Shown here one piece after another: positions 1-7,395 of a stretch of 64,000 bases of DNA. The translations under genes were made by a program, and so were the position numbers. Position 1 is the stretch's first letter; each line of letters starts with the position of its first letter. This DNA comes from Leifsonia sp. Leaf264 (GTDB lineage: Bacteria > Actinomycetota > Actinomycetes > Actinomycetales > Microbacteriaceae): positions 31,769 to 95,768 of the forward strand of contig NZ_LMMR01000011.1 in assembly GCF_001422325.1 (NCBI RefSeq). Direction: 5' to 3'. The notes beneath the pieces are model-generated. The model was not told the origin of the DNA, did no database searches, and worked only from the letters and a program-made list of their open reading frames with translations.

Positions 1-1140
1 GGATCATCCTTCGCAGCCGGAAGCCTCACCAGCGCTCCGCCGCAGGCACCAGCGCAGGTGGCGCCAGACGAAGCGCCCTCGTTCACGACCCCGGCATCTC
101 CCACTCCAGAGTTCCGTCAGCGTTCCTACGCTCCCGGCGGCTCCGCCGGCCTCGAGACCGCTCCTCCTGCAGTGCCGGCCACTGAGGCCGCAACCGAGGA
201 TGCTGCCGATGGCGCGGTCGACGGCGACGGAACGCCGCTGCGCACGCTCACCCGTCGCGAGTTGCGCGCCATGCTCGCTGAGCAGGAGGCCGCCGCGGCG
301 GCCGAGTCGGCCACGGAGGTCGTGGTCTCGGCCCCTGCAACCCTGGCCGAGGCCGAGCCGACGGCATCCGACACCGGCCGTCGTGTCACCTGGTCGCCGC
401 CGGCTCCCGAGCCGGAGGCTGAGACGCGACCGGTCTGGGAGACCGCGCAGACGGCGATCTCGGTGCCCCCCACTGTCGCCGTCCCCGTCGTGCCGTCCGC
501 GCCCGCCGCTCAGCCCGCTGCAGCCATCGTCGTGCCCCCGGCCGATGCCCCGGTCGCGCCGGCTCCGGTCGCGCCGCCCGCCACCTCACCCTTCGACTTC
601 GGCCACGTCGAAGACGTGCAGCCGGCGAAGCCGATCGGCCACTGGTCGATCGCAGCCGACCATGAAGACGACCGCGACGTCACCGGAGTGCAGCCGTCGT
701 TCGACCAGCTCCTCTCTCGTGGCATCGCCGCCGGCGGAGTCTCCGCCGGGGGAGTGCCCACCACCACGAGTGCGCTCATCCTGCCGTCGATCCCGCAGAG
801 CGGCGACGGTTCGGTCGCCCTCACGACCGGCGAGGTGCTGGTCACCGGTTCGTTCGACCTGCCCCGCAGCCTCGGCTCGACCGGCGCCCACCCCGATCGC
901 ATCGATTCCTCCGACATCGATCGACTCTTCGAGCTCGAGGATGCCGCGCCCGCAACGGGCGCCCAGCCGATCCGTGCTTCACGGGCCGTCAGCGGGCACA
1001 CCTCGACGCGAGACGTGATCCAGCCCCCGCAGAAGCAGAGCCGCTGGACCGTCCCCTTCATCCTCTCCATCTCTGCGGGCGTTCTCGCCGTGGGCGTCGT
1101 GGCCCTCATCATCGCCGGACTCGTGTCCGGCATCTTCTGA
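1..1140 (+). CDS. Pro/Ala-rich single-pass membrane protein (5' end outside window)
   Basis: The reading frame is open from base 1, so the true start lies to the left; 379 residues are visible. Most of the protein is low-complexity Pro/Ala/Val/Thr-rich sequence, followed by one hydrophobic segment in about the last 30 residues that ends almost at the C-terminus, so it is probably tail-anchored with a large cytoplasmic part. No enzymatic motif is visible. It lies 40 bases upstream of rsfS in the same direction, so co-transcription is likely; in related actinobacteria a poorly conserved membrane protein often lies near nadD/rsfS (general knowledge). Function unknown. The first in-window alternative start is the GTG at 58. 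Confidence 0.75.
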   Translation, partial: GSSFAAGSLTSAPPQAPAQVAPDEAPSFTTPASPTPEFRQRSYAPGGSAGLETAPPAVPATEAATEDAADGAVDGDGTPLRTLTRRELRAMLAEQEAAAAAESATEVVVSAPATLAEAEPTASDTGRRVTWSPPAPEPEAETRPVWETAQTAISVPPTVAVPVVPSAPAAQPAAAIVVPPADAPVAPAPVAPPATSPFDFGHVEDVQPAKPIGHWSIAADHEDDRDVTGVQPSFDQLLSRGIAAGGVSAGGVPTTTSALILPSIPQSGDGSVALTTGEVLVTGSFDLPRSLGSTGAHPDRIDSSDIDRLFELEDAAPATGAQPIRASRAVSGHTSTRDVIQPPQKQSRWTVPFILSISAGVLAVGVVALIIAGLVSGIF

Positions 1141-1180
1141 TGCGCCGACAGCGCATCTCATCTCATCAAGGAACCACTTC

Positions 1181-1558
1181 ATGCCTGCCACCGAACGCGC
1201 CATCGAACTCCTGAACATCGCCGCACGCGCGGCCGATTCCAAGTCGGGTGAAGACCTCGTCGGTCTCGACACCTCCGGCCCCCTGCCGTTCGTCGATGCC
1301 TTCCTCATCGTCACGGGCAACTCCGAGCGCAACGTCGTCGCCATCGCCGGAGAGGTCGAGGACGAGCTCCTCGCCGCCGGCGTGAAGACCATCCGCCGCG
1401 AGGGACGCTCCGATGGACGCTGGATCCTTCTCGACTTCGGCGACATCGTCGTACACGTCTTCCACCAGGAGGACCGTCAGTACTACGCCCTCGAGCGCCT
1501 CTGGAAGGACTGCCCCGTCGTGCCCCTCGAGCTGCCCGTGCACGACACGCGCGACTGA
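1181..1558 (+). CDS. rsfS: Ribosomal silencing factor RsfS (YbeB/iojap family)
   Basis: A 125-residue protein matching the RsfS/DUF143 family over its full length. The typical central stretch around VDAFLIVTGNSERNV and the later segments GRWILLDFGDIVVHVF and YYALERLW are present. RsfS binds ribosomal protein L14 on the free 50S subunit and blocks joining with 30S, lowering translation during starvation or stationary phase (known for the family). The ATG is preceded by AAGGA at suitable spacing. It follows the truncated membrane protein on the same strand and is followed by tRNA-Ala. Length is normal for the family. Confidence 0.95.
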   Translation: MPATERAIELLNIAARAADSKSGEDLVGLDTSGPLPFVDAFLIVTGNSERNVVAIAGEVEDELLAAGVKTIRREGRSDGRWILLDFGDIVVHVFHQEDRQYYALERLWKDCPVVPLELPVHDTRD

Positions 1559-1608
1559 GGCCGCTCGATTTCTCACCGCCTCGCGAATGTAGTAATCTAA
1601 TCAAGTTG

Positions 1609-1628
1609 CTTCCGGAGGAATTCGGAAG
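1609..1628 (+). other. Small inverted repeat in the tRNA-Ala leader
   Basis: CTTCCG and CGGAAG form a 6-base-pair stem around an 8-base loop, immediately upstream of tRNA-Ala. A TAATCT box at 1593-1598 could be the tRNA promoter -10. The stem may be a 5' leader structure of the precursor tRNA; its role is inferred only. Confidence 0.3.
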
Positions 1629-1633
1629 AGAAC

Positions 1634-1709
1634 GGGTCTGTGGCGCAGCTGGTAGCGCACCTGCATGGCATGCAGGGGGTCAGGGGTTCGAGTCCCCTCA
1701 GATCCACCA
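1634..1709 (+). tRNA. tRNA-Ala (anticodon GGC)
   Basis: A complete 76-base cloverleaf. The acceptor stem GGGTCTG pairs with CAGATCC. The anticodon stem is CCTGC/GCAGG with loop ATGGCAT, giving anticodon GGC. The T loop is GGTTCGAGTCC-like, and the terminal CCA is encoded. It decodes GCC/GCU alanine codons. A strong terminator follows directly. Confidence 0.97.
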
Positions 1710-1710
1710 A

Positions 1711-1748
1711 AACCCCTGATGAACGTTATGTTCTCAGGGGTTCTTTTC
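1711..1748 (+). terminator. Rho-independent terminator of tRNA-Ala
   Basis: A 9-base-pair stem AACCCCTGA/TCAGGGGTT is extended by an inner GAAC/GTTC stem and followed by a T-rich tract (CTTTTCTT). It begins one base after the tRNA 3' CCA. Confidence 0.9.
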
Positions 1749-1917
1749 TTCAGGCCGGTGCCCGTCGGCCTCCTGGGGATGGTCCTGCCATCGTTCTGAT
1801 AGCGCCATTCGCTCCGCAGCGGATCATCCGCTGGGTGCTGTCGCACGTTCGATGCAGCGGATGCGTGCAACCTCGCCGCTCCCCTTCGGGTGCCGTGACG
1901 GCGTCCACCCTCAGCTC

Positions 1918-1923
1918 TAGGGT
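1918..1923 (+). promoter_or_regulatory. Putative -10 box, leaderless start of the 1929 gene
   Basis: TAGGGT ends 5 bases before the ATG at 1929, so transcription would begin close to the start codon. No ribosome binding site is visible. One of about 20 similar arrangements in the window. Confidence 0.45.
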
Positions 1924-1928
1924 GGACG

Positions 1929-2618
1929 ATGTCGGAGGCCACACCGGGGGACGGGGCAGCAGTGAATTTCGAAGCACGCCAGCAGGCGATCATCGACGCT
2001 GCCCGAGAGCGCCAGATCAGCTACGACCACGCTGCCGTCTGGATCGGCTACCCGGAGATGGTCGGAACAGCACCCGCCGGCTTCATCGACCCGAGCCGAG
2101 CGACCGCCACCGCTGAGGTGAAGCCCGGGCGGAGGAGGCTTCGCGTCGTGGCGGGGATCCTCGCTGCTCTCGCCGTCGCCTTCTACCTCGTCGGCGCGCT
2201 CATCCTCGTGACGAACCAGTGGGTGTTCGACAGGTTCGGCGGCTACACCCCCGAAGGCCTGTTCCAGTTCCCTCGCGCGAACGGCTTCCCGGACGACGCG
2301 ATCGGACTGGCATCCATCATCGTCGCGATCCCCGGCCCGATCCTCGTCTGGGTGGTCGGCTTGTTCTACCTGTTGACCCGCACTCGGCTCGGTGCGGCTG
2401 GCATCTTCTGGTGGATGGTCGCGGCCATCGCCGTCGTCGTCGGAATCGCCGTTTTCGGCCCGATCGTCGTATTGGTCACGCTGTTCAGCTACGGGCTCGG
2501 GGCCATCGTGGGAACGATCCTGCTCGCTCTCATCATCGGCGGGATCGTCACGGATGCTCGCGCGCTGCGGAAGGCGACCGAGCCGCCGCTGATCGCGGCC
2601 CGGAAGAATCTGCCGTAG
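1929..2618 (+). CDS. Multi-pass membrane protein of unknown function
   Basis: A 229-residue protein. The first ~75 residues are soluble and include a charged segment. Four to five hydrophobic helices follow, roughly at residues 74-96, 126-146, 155-178 and 185-205, with a short basic tail. I do not recognise the family and see no catalytic motif. The start is supported by a TANNNT box 5 bases upstream, consistent with a leaderless message. It stands alone between tRNA-Ala and a perfect terminator hairpin, so it is probably monocistronic. Confidence 0.75.
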   Translation: MSEATPGDGAAVNFEARQQAIIDAARERQISYDHAAVWIGYPEMVGTAPAGFIDPSRATATAEVKPGRRRLRVVAGILAALAVAFYLVGALILVTNQWVFDRFGGYTPEGLFQFPRANGFPDDAIGLASIIVAIPGPILVWVVGLFYLLTRTRLGAAGIFWWMVAAIAVVVGIAVFGPIVVLVTLFSYGLGAIVGTILLALIIGGIVTDARALRKATEPPLIAARKNLP

Positions 2619-2655
2619 GAGAACCGACCCCACCCCGAGTACATTCGACCTCAGC

Positions 2656-2689
2656 GAACCCCCGACGAAGCTTTCACCGTCGGGGGTTC
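2656..2689 (+). terminator. Terminator hairpin, 12-bp perfect stem
   Basis: GAACCCCCGACG pairs perfectly with CGTCGGGGGTTC around a 10-base loop, 37 bases after the preceding stop codon. There is no T tract, as is common in high-GC actinobacteria. Confidence 0.75.
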
Positions 2690-2836
2690 CGCCGTGCCGG
2701 GCCTCACGAAGCGCCTGCTCGGGGTGCGCGTCGGCAGGTGGAACGCCAGCAGTCCCGTTGCCGTACTCCTCCGGGAGTAGGCATCCGCCTCCCTAGGTCG
2801 GATGCGGAGGAGCCTGCACGCGCGCAGGATGGGGTC

Positions 2837-3655
2837 ATGAGTGAATCACCGCGCCCTTTCCGCTTCGGCGCCATCCTGTCCGTCCGTGGAGGTGCACGAG
2901 CATGGGCGGACTCCGCGGTCGAGATCGAGGCCCTCGGGTACTCCACCCTCCTGGTACCGGACACACTGTGGACGCCGTCGCCGTTCCTCGTACTCACCGC
3001 CGCCGCGACGACGACGTCGACGCTGCGGTTGGGCACGTGGGTGTTGTCCGCACCCCTCCGGAGGCCGGCCGAGGTCGTTCGCGAGGCGAAGACCCTGCAG
3101 GAACTCTCGGGCGGTCGTCTCGAACTCGGCATCGGAGCGGGCCGCCCCGAGGGGGAGCGGGACGCCGCAGTTCTCGGGGCTGAGTGGGGCTCGCCGCGGG
3201 ATCGGGTCGATCGCGTACGCGAGGTGATCGCCGCCGTGCGTGCGCAGGTGGATCCGGCGCCGACGATCGTGGTGGCGGGTCAGGGCGATCGGATGCTGCG
3301 CATAGCCGGCGATGCGGCCTCGACTCTCGCCCTCCCGGTCCCGCCGGTCACCGACCTCGATGGACTGGTCGTCACCACCGACAGGGTCACTGCGATCGCG
3401 GGCAGAGGTCTCGAGCTCAGTCTGGCGGTAGCCGGAGTCGGCGATGACCTGCCCCCGTGGCTCCGACAGCAGATGGGACTCACCCCCGATTCCCTGCGGC
3501 GATCGGGATCAGTGGCCCTCCTGTCGGGCGACGTCGGGCGCGATGCAGACACGCTCGACCGACTGCGCTCTCGCACCGGGATCTCCTACCTGACGGTGCC
3601 GGGCGAGTTCGCGTCGCGGCTCGCACCACTCGTCGCACGGCTCAGCCGGCACTGA
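2837..3655 (+). CDS. LLM class (luciferase-like) flavin/F420-dependent oxidoreductase
   Basis: 272 residues with the bacterial luciferase-like TIM-barrel pattern: an N-terminal strand (FRFGAILSV), a central LRLGTWVLSAPLR segment and the hallmark SGGRLELGIGAGRPEGE at about residues 95-110. Family members use FMNH2 or coenzyme F420 to oxidise or reduce varied small substrates; the substrate here cannot be read. The ATG at 2837 is chosen because the domain begins directly after it; the open frame extends much further upstream but that part has no domain. It lies downstream of a terminator and appears to be a single-gene unit. Confidence 0.88.
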   Translation: MSESPRPFRFGAILSVRGGARAWADSAVEIEALGYSTLLVPDTLWTPSPFLVLTAAATTTSTLRLGTWVLSAPLRRPAEVVREAKTLQELSGGRLELGIGAGRPEGERDAAVLGAEWGSPRDRVDRVREVIAAVRAQVDPAPTIVVAGQGDRMLRIAGDAASTLALPVPPVTDLDGLVVTTDRVTAIAGRGLELSLAVAGVGDDLPPWLRQQMGLTPDSLRRSGSVALLSGDVGRDADTLDRLRSRTGISYLTVPGEFASRLAPLVARLSRH

Positions 3656-3726
3656 CCCGGAGGTGATCGCGCCGCGCACCTGCTCGCGGCAGATGCGTCG
3701 TCAGACGCTGGATGTCACGCGTCGGG

Positions 3727-3903
3727 TCACTCGGCACCGTCGCCGGCATCCGTCGTGCCCGCAGACGCGTCGTCAGCCAGGTTGTCGCCCGAGTCATCCG
3801 TAGCGGCGTCGACCTCGTCGGCCGTGTCGTCGGGATTCGTCAACTGGTAGTCGACCTGGTCGTCCGGGCTCTCATCCGGCTGGGCGTTGGTGCCGTCGCT
3901 CAT
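3727..3903 (-). CDS. Small acidic, probably disordered protein (58 aa)
   Basis: The frame encodes 58 residues dominated by Asp, Glu, Ala, Thr and Gly and contains no Lys or Arg at all, suggesting an intrinsically disordered acidic polypeptide. Its ATG overlaps the TGA of the upstream small gene as ATGA, and AGAGGT lies at good distance upstream, so translation is well supported. It lies on the same strand just beyond the sensor kinase and may be the last gene of that transcript. Function unknown; a role as a charged chaperone-like or metal-binding peptide would be speculation. Confidence 0.5.
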   Translation of the reverse strand: MSDGTNAQPDESPDDQVDYQLTNPDDTADEVDAATDDSGDNLADDASAGTTDAGDGAE

Positions 3904-4082
3904 CGTTCGTCTACCTCTCCGCGTTGGTCGTGTTCGTCGTCGGGCCCTGTCGGTTGCTCCTCGGTGACCATGCGCCTGCCCATCGCGAGGGCGTCGGCGG
4001 GCTCATGGTCGGCGACAAGGGGGCGGTCACTCTGCGCTCCCGTGTCGGCCTGCGGTTCATCGCGGGTGGTCGTGTCGGTCAT
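3900..4082 (-). CDS. Small charged hypothetical protein (60 aa)
   Basis: 60 residues, hydrophilic and acid-rich, beginning MTDTTTRDEP and ending HDQRGEVDER. There is no transmembrane segment and no known domain. It is 88 bases downstream of the sensor kinase stop and overlaps the next small acidic gene by ATGA, so the two are probably translationally coupled. The ribosome binding site is weak. The frame also runs upstream to 4268, but that part overlaps the kinase gene and has non-coding composition, so I chose the internal ATG. Function unknown. Confidence 0.45.
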   Translation of the reverse strand: MTDTTTRDEPQADTGAQSDRPLVADHEPADALAMGRRMVTEEQPTGPDDEHDQRGEVDER

Positions 4083-4170
4083 GGTTCCAGTGAACGCCCA
4101 TCGCCCGGAAGCTGACAGGGCTTGACAGGTGGCTGGACGGGCGAGATCGAGCAGCCGGGGGAGGAATCGC

Positions 4171-5403
4171 TCAGCGATCCCGAACGGGGATGCGCACTGT
4201 GATGCTGGCGCCGCCGCCCGGTGAGGTGGCGGCAATCGCGACGGATCCACCGTGACGGCTGGCGACATCGGAGACGAGAGCCAGGCCCAGCCCGTAGTGA
4301 CGCTGTCCGGTCGGGTCGGTGTCGATGGGGCGCGAGGTGGCGAATCGCTCGAAGGCGCGGCCGGCCAACTCCGGGGGAAATCCCGGGCCGTCGTCCGCGA
4401 CGGTCACGACGGCCTCCTTTCCGGATGTTGTCGCCGTGATCGTCACCCGGCGGCGCGCGTGGTCGAGAGCGTTGGCCAGCAGTGCGACGAGCATGCGCTG
4501 AAGTGCTGCCGGGGCGCCTGAGATCGGGAGGGGTGCTGCATCCGTGACATCGAGCTCGATGCCCCGGTCCGATGCCTCCGTGGTGAACGTGGCGGCAACC
4601 TCCCGGATGCTCGCAGTCAGGTCGATGTCCTCGAAGTTCGTCACCTCACGCGGATCGGCGGCGATGAGAAGGTCCTCGAGGGTGGCTGTGAGGTCACGTG
4701 CGTCCTGCACGATCTCGTCGAGGCCCGTCCCCAGCGCGCCGCTCTCCTCGGCGAGCGGCACGCGGCGCCTCAACAGTTGCGCCCGGGTGCTGAGCAGGGT
4801 GAGGGGCGTGCGCAGCTCGTGGCTGGCGTCGGCGACGAATCGGCGCTGAAGGGAGAGTGCGTCGGCGAGCGGACGGATGGCGCGTCGGGCCATCCACGTG
4901 GCTGCGACAGCACTCACCACGAGCGCTGCCACTCCGGCGGCGACCAATGCGGTGAGGAGGCGTGACAGCTCTTCGCGGGCTTCCTGTTCGTCGACGGCCA
5001 CCTGCACCACGTGCCCGTGTTCAAGAGACGTGAGCACGCGGAAGGTATGTCCATCGGCGGACACCTCTGAGCTGAGCGCCTGGCCGCTCGCACCCACCTG
5101 GGCGAGCGCGGCCGTGTCGGGTAGCCCCGTTGGCATCCCTCGGGACGATCGAGTGGGGTCACCGTCGTCGTCGATGATCGTCACCCACACTCCTGCTGGA
5201 AGGTCACGCGGCGAGTCGACCTGGGCGGCGTCGCGCAGGGTGCGGTCGAGAGTCTCGTTGGCGCTGCGGCTCACGAGGCCGTACACCAGGGCGCCTAGCA
5301 GCAGGAAGAGCACACCGATGAGAGCGGTGAACTGCAGCGTGAGTCGGCGCACAGCCCGCCGCATCTCTCGATCGTCGGCCGTGTTCCTCGCTGGCCCCGT
5401 CAT
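4171..5403 (-). CDS. Two-component sensor histidine kinase
   Basis: 410 residues. Transmembrane helices at about 21-45 and 146-170 enclose an extracytoplasmic sensor region of about 100 residues. The H box is FVADASHELRTPL with the phospho-accepting His195. The N box (ALLANALDHA, Asn311), G1 (DDGPGF, 337-342), F-like (ERFATS) and G2 (GLGLALV, 371-377) motifs are all present. The stop of the response regulator overlaps this ATG (ATGA), so the pair is translationally coupled. Because it follows the flavin-transfer genes in the same direction with almost no gaps, it probably senses a redox, metal or envelope signal linked to them (inference). Confidence 0.93.
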   Translation of the reverse strand: MTGPARNTADDREMRRAVRRLTLQFTALIGVLFLLLGALVYGLVSRSANETLDRTLRDAAQVDSPRDLPAGVWVTIIDDDGDPTRSSRGMPTGLPDTAALAQVGASGQALSSEVSADGHTFRVLTSLEHGHVVQVAVDEQEAREELSRLLTALVAAGVAALVVSAVAATWMARRAIRPLADALSLQRRFVADASHELRTPLTLLSTRAQLLRRRVPLAEESGALGTGLDEIVQDARDLTATLEDLLIAADPREVTNFEDIDLTASIREVAATFTTEASDRGIELDVTDAAPLPISGAPAALQRMLVALLANALDHARRRVTITATTSGKEAVVTVADDGPGFPPELAGRAFERFATSRPIDTDPTGQRHYGLGLALVSDVASRHGGSVAIAATSPGGGASITVRIPVRDR

Positions 5404-6068
5404 CGCTGGACCCCGATGCGATAGCCGATGCCGCGCACCGTGAGGATCACGCCGCGACCGAGTTTGCGCCGCAGATAGTGCACGTAGGTGTCGACGACAC
5501 CGAGGTCGTCAGCATCGGGGAAGACCTCGTCCAGCAGGTCGGCTCGCTCGAACACCTGGTTCGGCCGTCGCGCGAGCTTCTCGAGCAGGTCGCTCTCGCG
5601 CTCCGAGAGCATGATGCTCCCCGCTCCGTCGAGGGTCACGAGGCGGCTGTCGGCGTCGAATCGCCCACCGGGAACGGGGAGAACGGGGGAGGTCGGTGCG
5701 CGACGCCGCAGCAGGGCCCGGATCCGGGCGAGGAGCTCGCCGATGTCGAAGGGCTTGGACAGGTAGTCCTCGGCACCGCGGTCGAGCCCTTCGACGCGAT
5801 CCGCCGGATTTCCGAGGGCGGAGAGGACCAGCGCTGGTGTCGCGACGCCCCGAGCGCGGAGCTTGTCGAGCACGTCGAGGCCCTCGATCACCGGGAGCCC
5901 CCGGTCGAGCAGGAGGAGGTCGAAGCTGGAGGTGAGTCCTTCGTGCAGCGCTCGCTGTCCGTCTCGGGCGATGACGACGGCGTATCCCTCACCCTCCAGC
6001 AACTCACCGAGCATTCCGGCGAGACGACCGTCGTCCTCCACCACCAGGATGCGCGCGTGCTCGGTCAT
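5400..6068 (-). CDS. OmpR/PhoB-family response regulator
   Basis: 222 residues. The receiver domain (1-118) has the acidic pair in VVEDD, phospho-acceptor Asp55 in LLLLDRGLP and Lys105 in DYLSKPF. The C-terminal winged helix (about 127-222) ends with YVHYLRRKLG and TVRGIGYRI, typical of OmpR-type DNA-binding domains. It starts 9 bases after the apbE stop and overlaps the kinase start by 4 bases, so all five genes from 8801 down to 4171 can be read as one operon. It may regulate this operon and the divergent VIT gene (inference). Confidence 0.93.
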   Translation of the reverse strand: MTEHARILVVEDDGRLAGMLGELLEGEGYAVVIARDGQRALHEGLTSSFDLLLLDRGLPVIEGLDVLDKLRARGVATPALVLSALGNPADRVEGLDRGAEDYLSKPFDIGELLARIRALLRRRAPTSPVLPVPGGRFDADSRLVTLDGAGSIMLSERESDLLEKLARRPNQVFERADLLDEVFPDADDLGVVDTYVHYLRRKLGRGVILTVRGIGYRIGVQR

Positions 6069-6077
6069 GCTCGAAGT

Positions 6078-6830
6078 CTAGGCAGCGTGCTGCGTGATCA
6101 GACCGCGCAGCCGCGGGGTGACCTCGACGACGCCATCCAGGTCGACGATCAGCACGTCGACATCCCAGCTATCGGTAGCGGCATCGCGGCTTGCACGCCC
6201 GCCCGAGAGGATCGCAGTGGCGAGCACATCGGCCGTCACGATGTCGGATGCGACGACTGTGACCTGACGGAAGTCGGCGAGGCCCTGACGCCAGATGTGT
6301 TCACCGCGCTCGGCGGTGCCCGAGGTGGCGATGGCCGGCCGCTGCGGGTCGAGCGGGACGGTGCAGAGCAGCGCCCCACGGTCGTCCGGATCGAGGACGC
6401 CGACAGTCCACGCCTGCCCGGCCGCATCCGCATGCCCGATGACGACACCGTCGCCACCGATGGAGACGAGCGCATCGGCGATGCCGGCACCCTGCACGAG
6501 GTCGAGTGCGCACTGGATGGCCTGCGCCTTGACGATGCCGGAGAGGTCGATGACGCCGTCCGGGCGATGAGGGTCGAAGGTGCCGTTGGTGGCGAGTTTC
6601 CAGTCGATGGCTGCGGCATAGGACGACAGGAATTCGGGCGACGCCTTCGTCATGGCCGATTCTCGGCTGGCAATGCGGCTGATCTCGCTGTTCGGTCGAT
6701 ACAGACTGAATCGGGCCTCGACCTCGTCGAAGGCGGCGTGGATGGTGGGGAGCAGCGCAGCATCCGGCGGACCGGCTGCGAACGCCAGGCTCGCAACGGT
6801 CCCCATGGTCTCGAAGTGCTCGCGATGCAT
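6078..6830 (-). CDS. apbE: FAD:protein FMN transferase (ApbE family)
   Basis: 250 residues. ApbE enzymes hydrolyse FAD and attach FMN through a phosphoester to a Ser/Thr of a target protein, with Mg2+. Family landmarks are visible: FSLYRPNSEISRI near residue 41, DLSGIVKAQAI, the nucleotide-binding SIGGDG and the metal-site segment SDIVTADVLATA. The N-terminus has no clear lipobox or signal peptide, so it appears cytoplasmic or exported by another route. The ATG at 6830 lies one base after the stop of the FMN-binding protein gene, its obvious substrate. A longer open frame to 7313 overlaps that gene and is not used. Confidence 0.92.
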   Translation of the reverse strand: MHREHFETMGTVASLAFAAGPPDAALLPTIHAAFDEVEARFSLYRPNSEISRIASRESAMTKASPEFLSSYAAAIDWKLATNGTFDPHRPDGVIDLSGIVKAQAIQCALDLVQGAGIADALVSIGGDGVVIGHADAAGQAWTVGVLDPDDRGALLCTVPLDPQRPAIATSGTAERGEHIWRQGLADFRQVTVVASDIVTADVLATAILSGGRASRDAATDSWDVDVLIVDLDGVVEVTPRLRGLITQHAA

Positions 6831-6831
6831 G

Positions 6832-7395
6832 TCAGAGCCCGGCCTGATCGATCGCCGACTGCAGGGACGTGAGATACGCCTCGCTGGTGTAGGTGGCACC
6901 TGACACCATCTGCACGGAGGCCGACTGCGCCGAGAGCACTTCCTCGCGCAGCACAGGGGCGGCGCTATTGCTGATCTGCACGGAGCGGCCATCGGCATCC
7001 GTGAGGTGCAGTGCCTCGACGTCGGTGATGGAGCCATCAGCAACGATGATCTGCACCTGCACATCGCCGAAACGGGTGCTCGCCACCGCTCCTGTGAAGG
7101 TTCCGGATGGCCCAGCCGCGGCGGGTGCCTGGGCGCTCGTGCCCGTGTCGGTGCCGATGCCCGTGTCGGACGTGCCCCCGGCGGAGCTTGCCGAGCCCGT
7201 GCTCGTCGAGGCATCCGAGGTGCCGGTCGTGGCTGAGCCTTCGGAGCCGCCGGTCGTCCCGGCAGGGGTCGTGCCGCTCGCGGTGGGCGCGGCCAGCCCC
7301 GGGGACCCGACATGGGCCTGCGCTCCCATCTGCCAACTGATGACCAGGACGGCCGATGCCGACAGGATGCTCGCCGCTGCTGCTCGTCTTCTCAC
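6832..7395 (-). CDS. Exported FMN-binding domain protein, predicted ApbE substrate
   Basis: 187 residues. An N-terminal hydrophobic segment (about 8-28) acts as signal peptide or anchor. A Ser/Thr/Gly/Ala-rich flexible linker (about 35-98) leads to an FMN_bind domain (about 99-187). SGATYTS at 165-171 matches the flavinylation motif seen in NqrC/RnfG-type proteins, with Thr168 as the predicted FMN attachment residue. The start is a GTG overlapping the flavocytochrome stop (GTGA). Together with apbE immediately downstream, this indicates a covalently flavinylated electron carrier outside the membrane. No partner reductase other than the upstream gene is visible. Confidence 0.9.
   Translation of the reverse strand: MRRRAAAASILSASAVLVISWQMGAQAHVGSPGLAAPTASGTTPAGTTGGSEGSATTGTSDASTSTGSASSAGGTSDTGIGTDTGTSAQAPAAAGPSGTFTGAVASTRFGDVQVQIIVADGSITDVEALHLTDADGRSVQISNSAAPVLREEVLSAQSASVQMVSGATYTSEAYLTSLQSAIDQAGL

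Noticed and set aside
3712..4125. A 137-codon plus-strand frame
   Set aside because: Arg/Val/Ser-rich shadow of the two small minus-strand genes, which have ribosome binding site and ATGA coupling.
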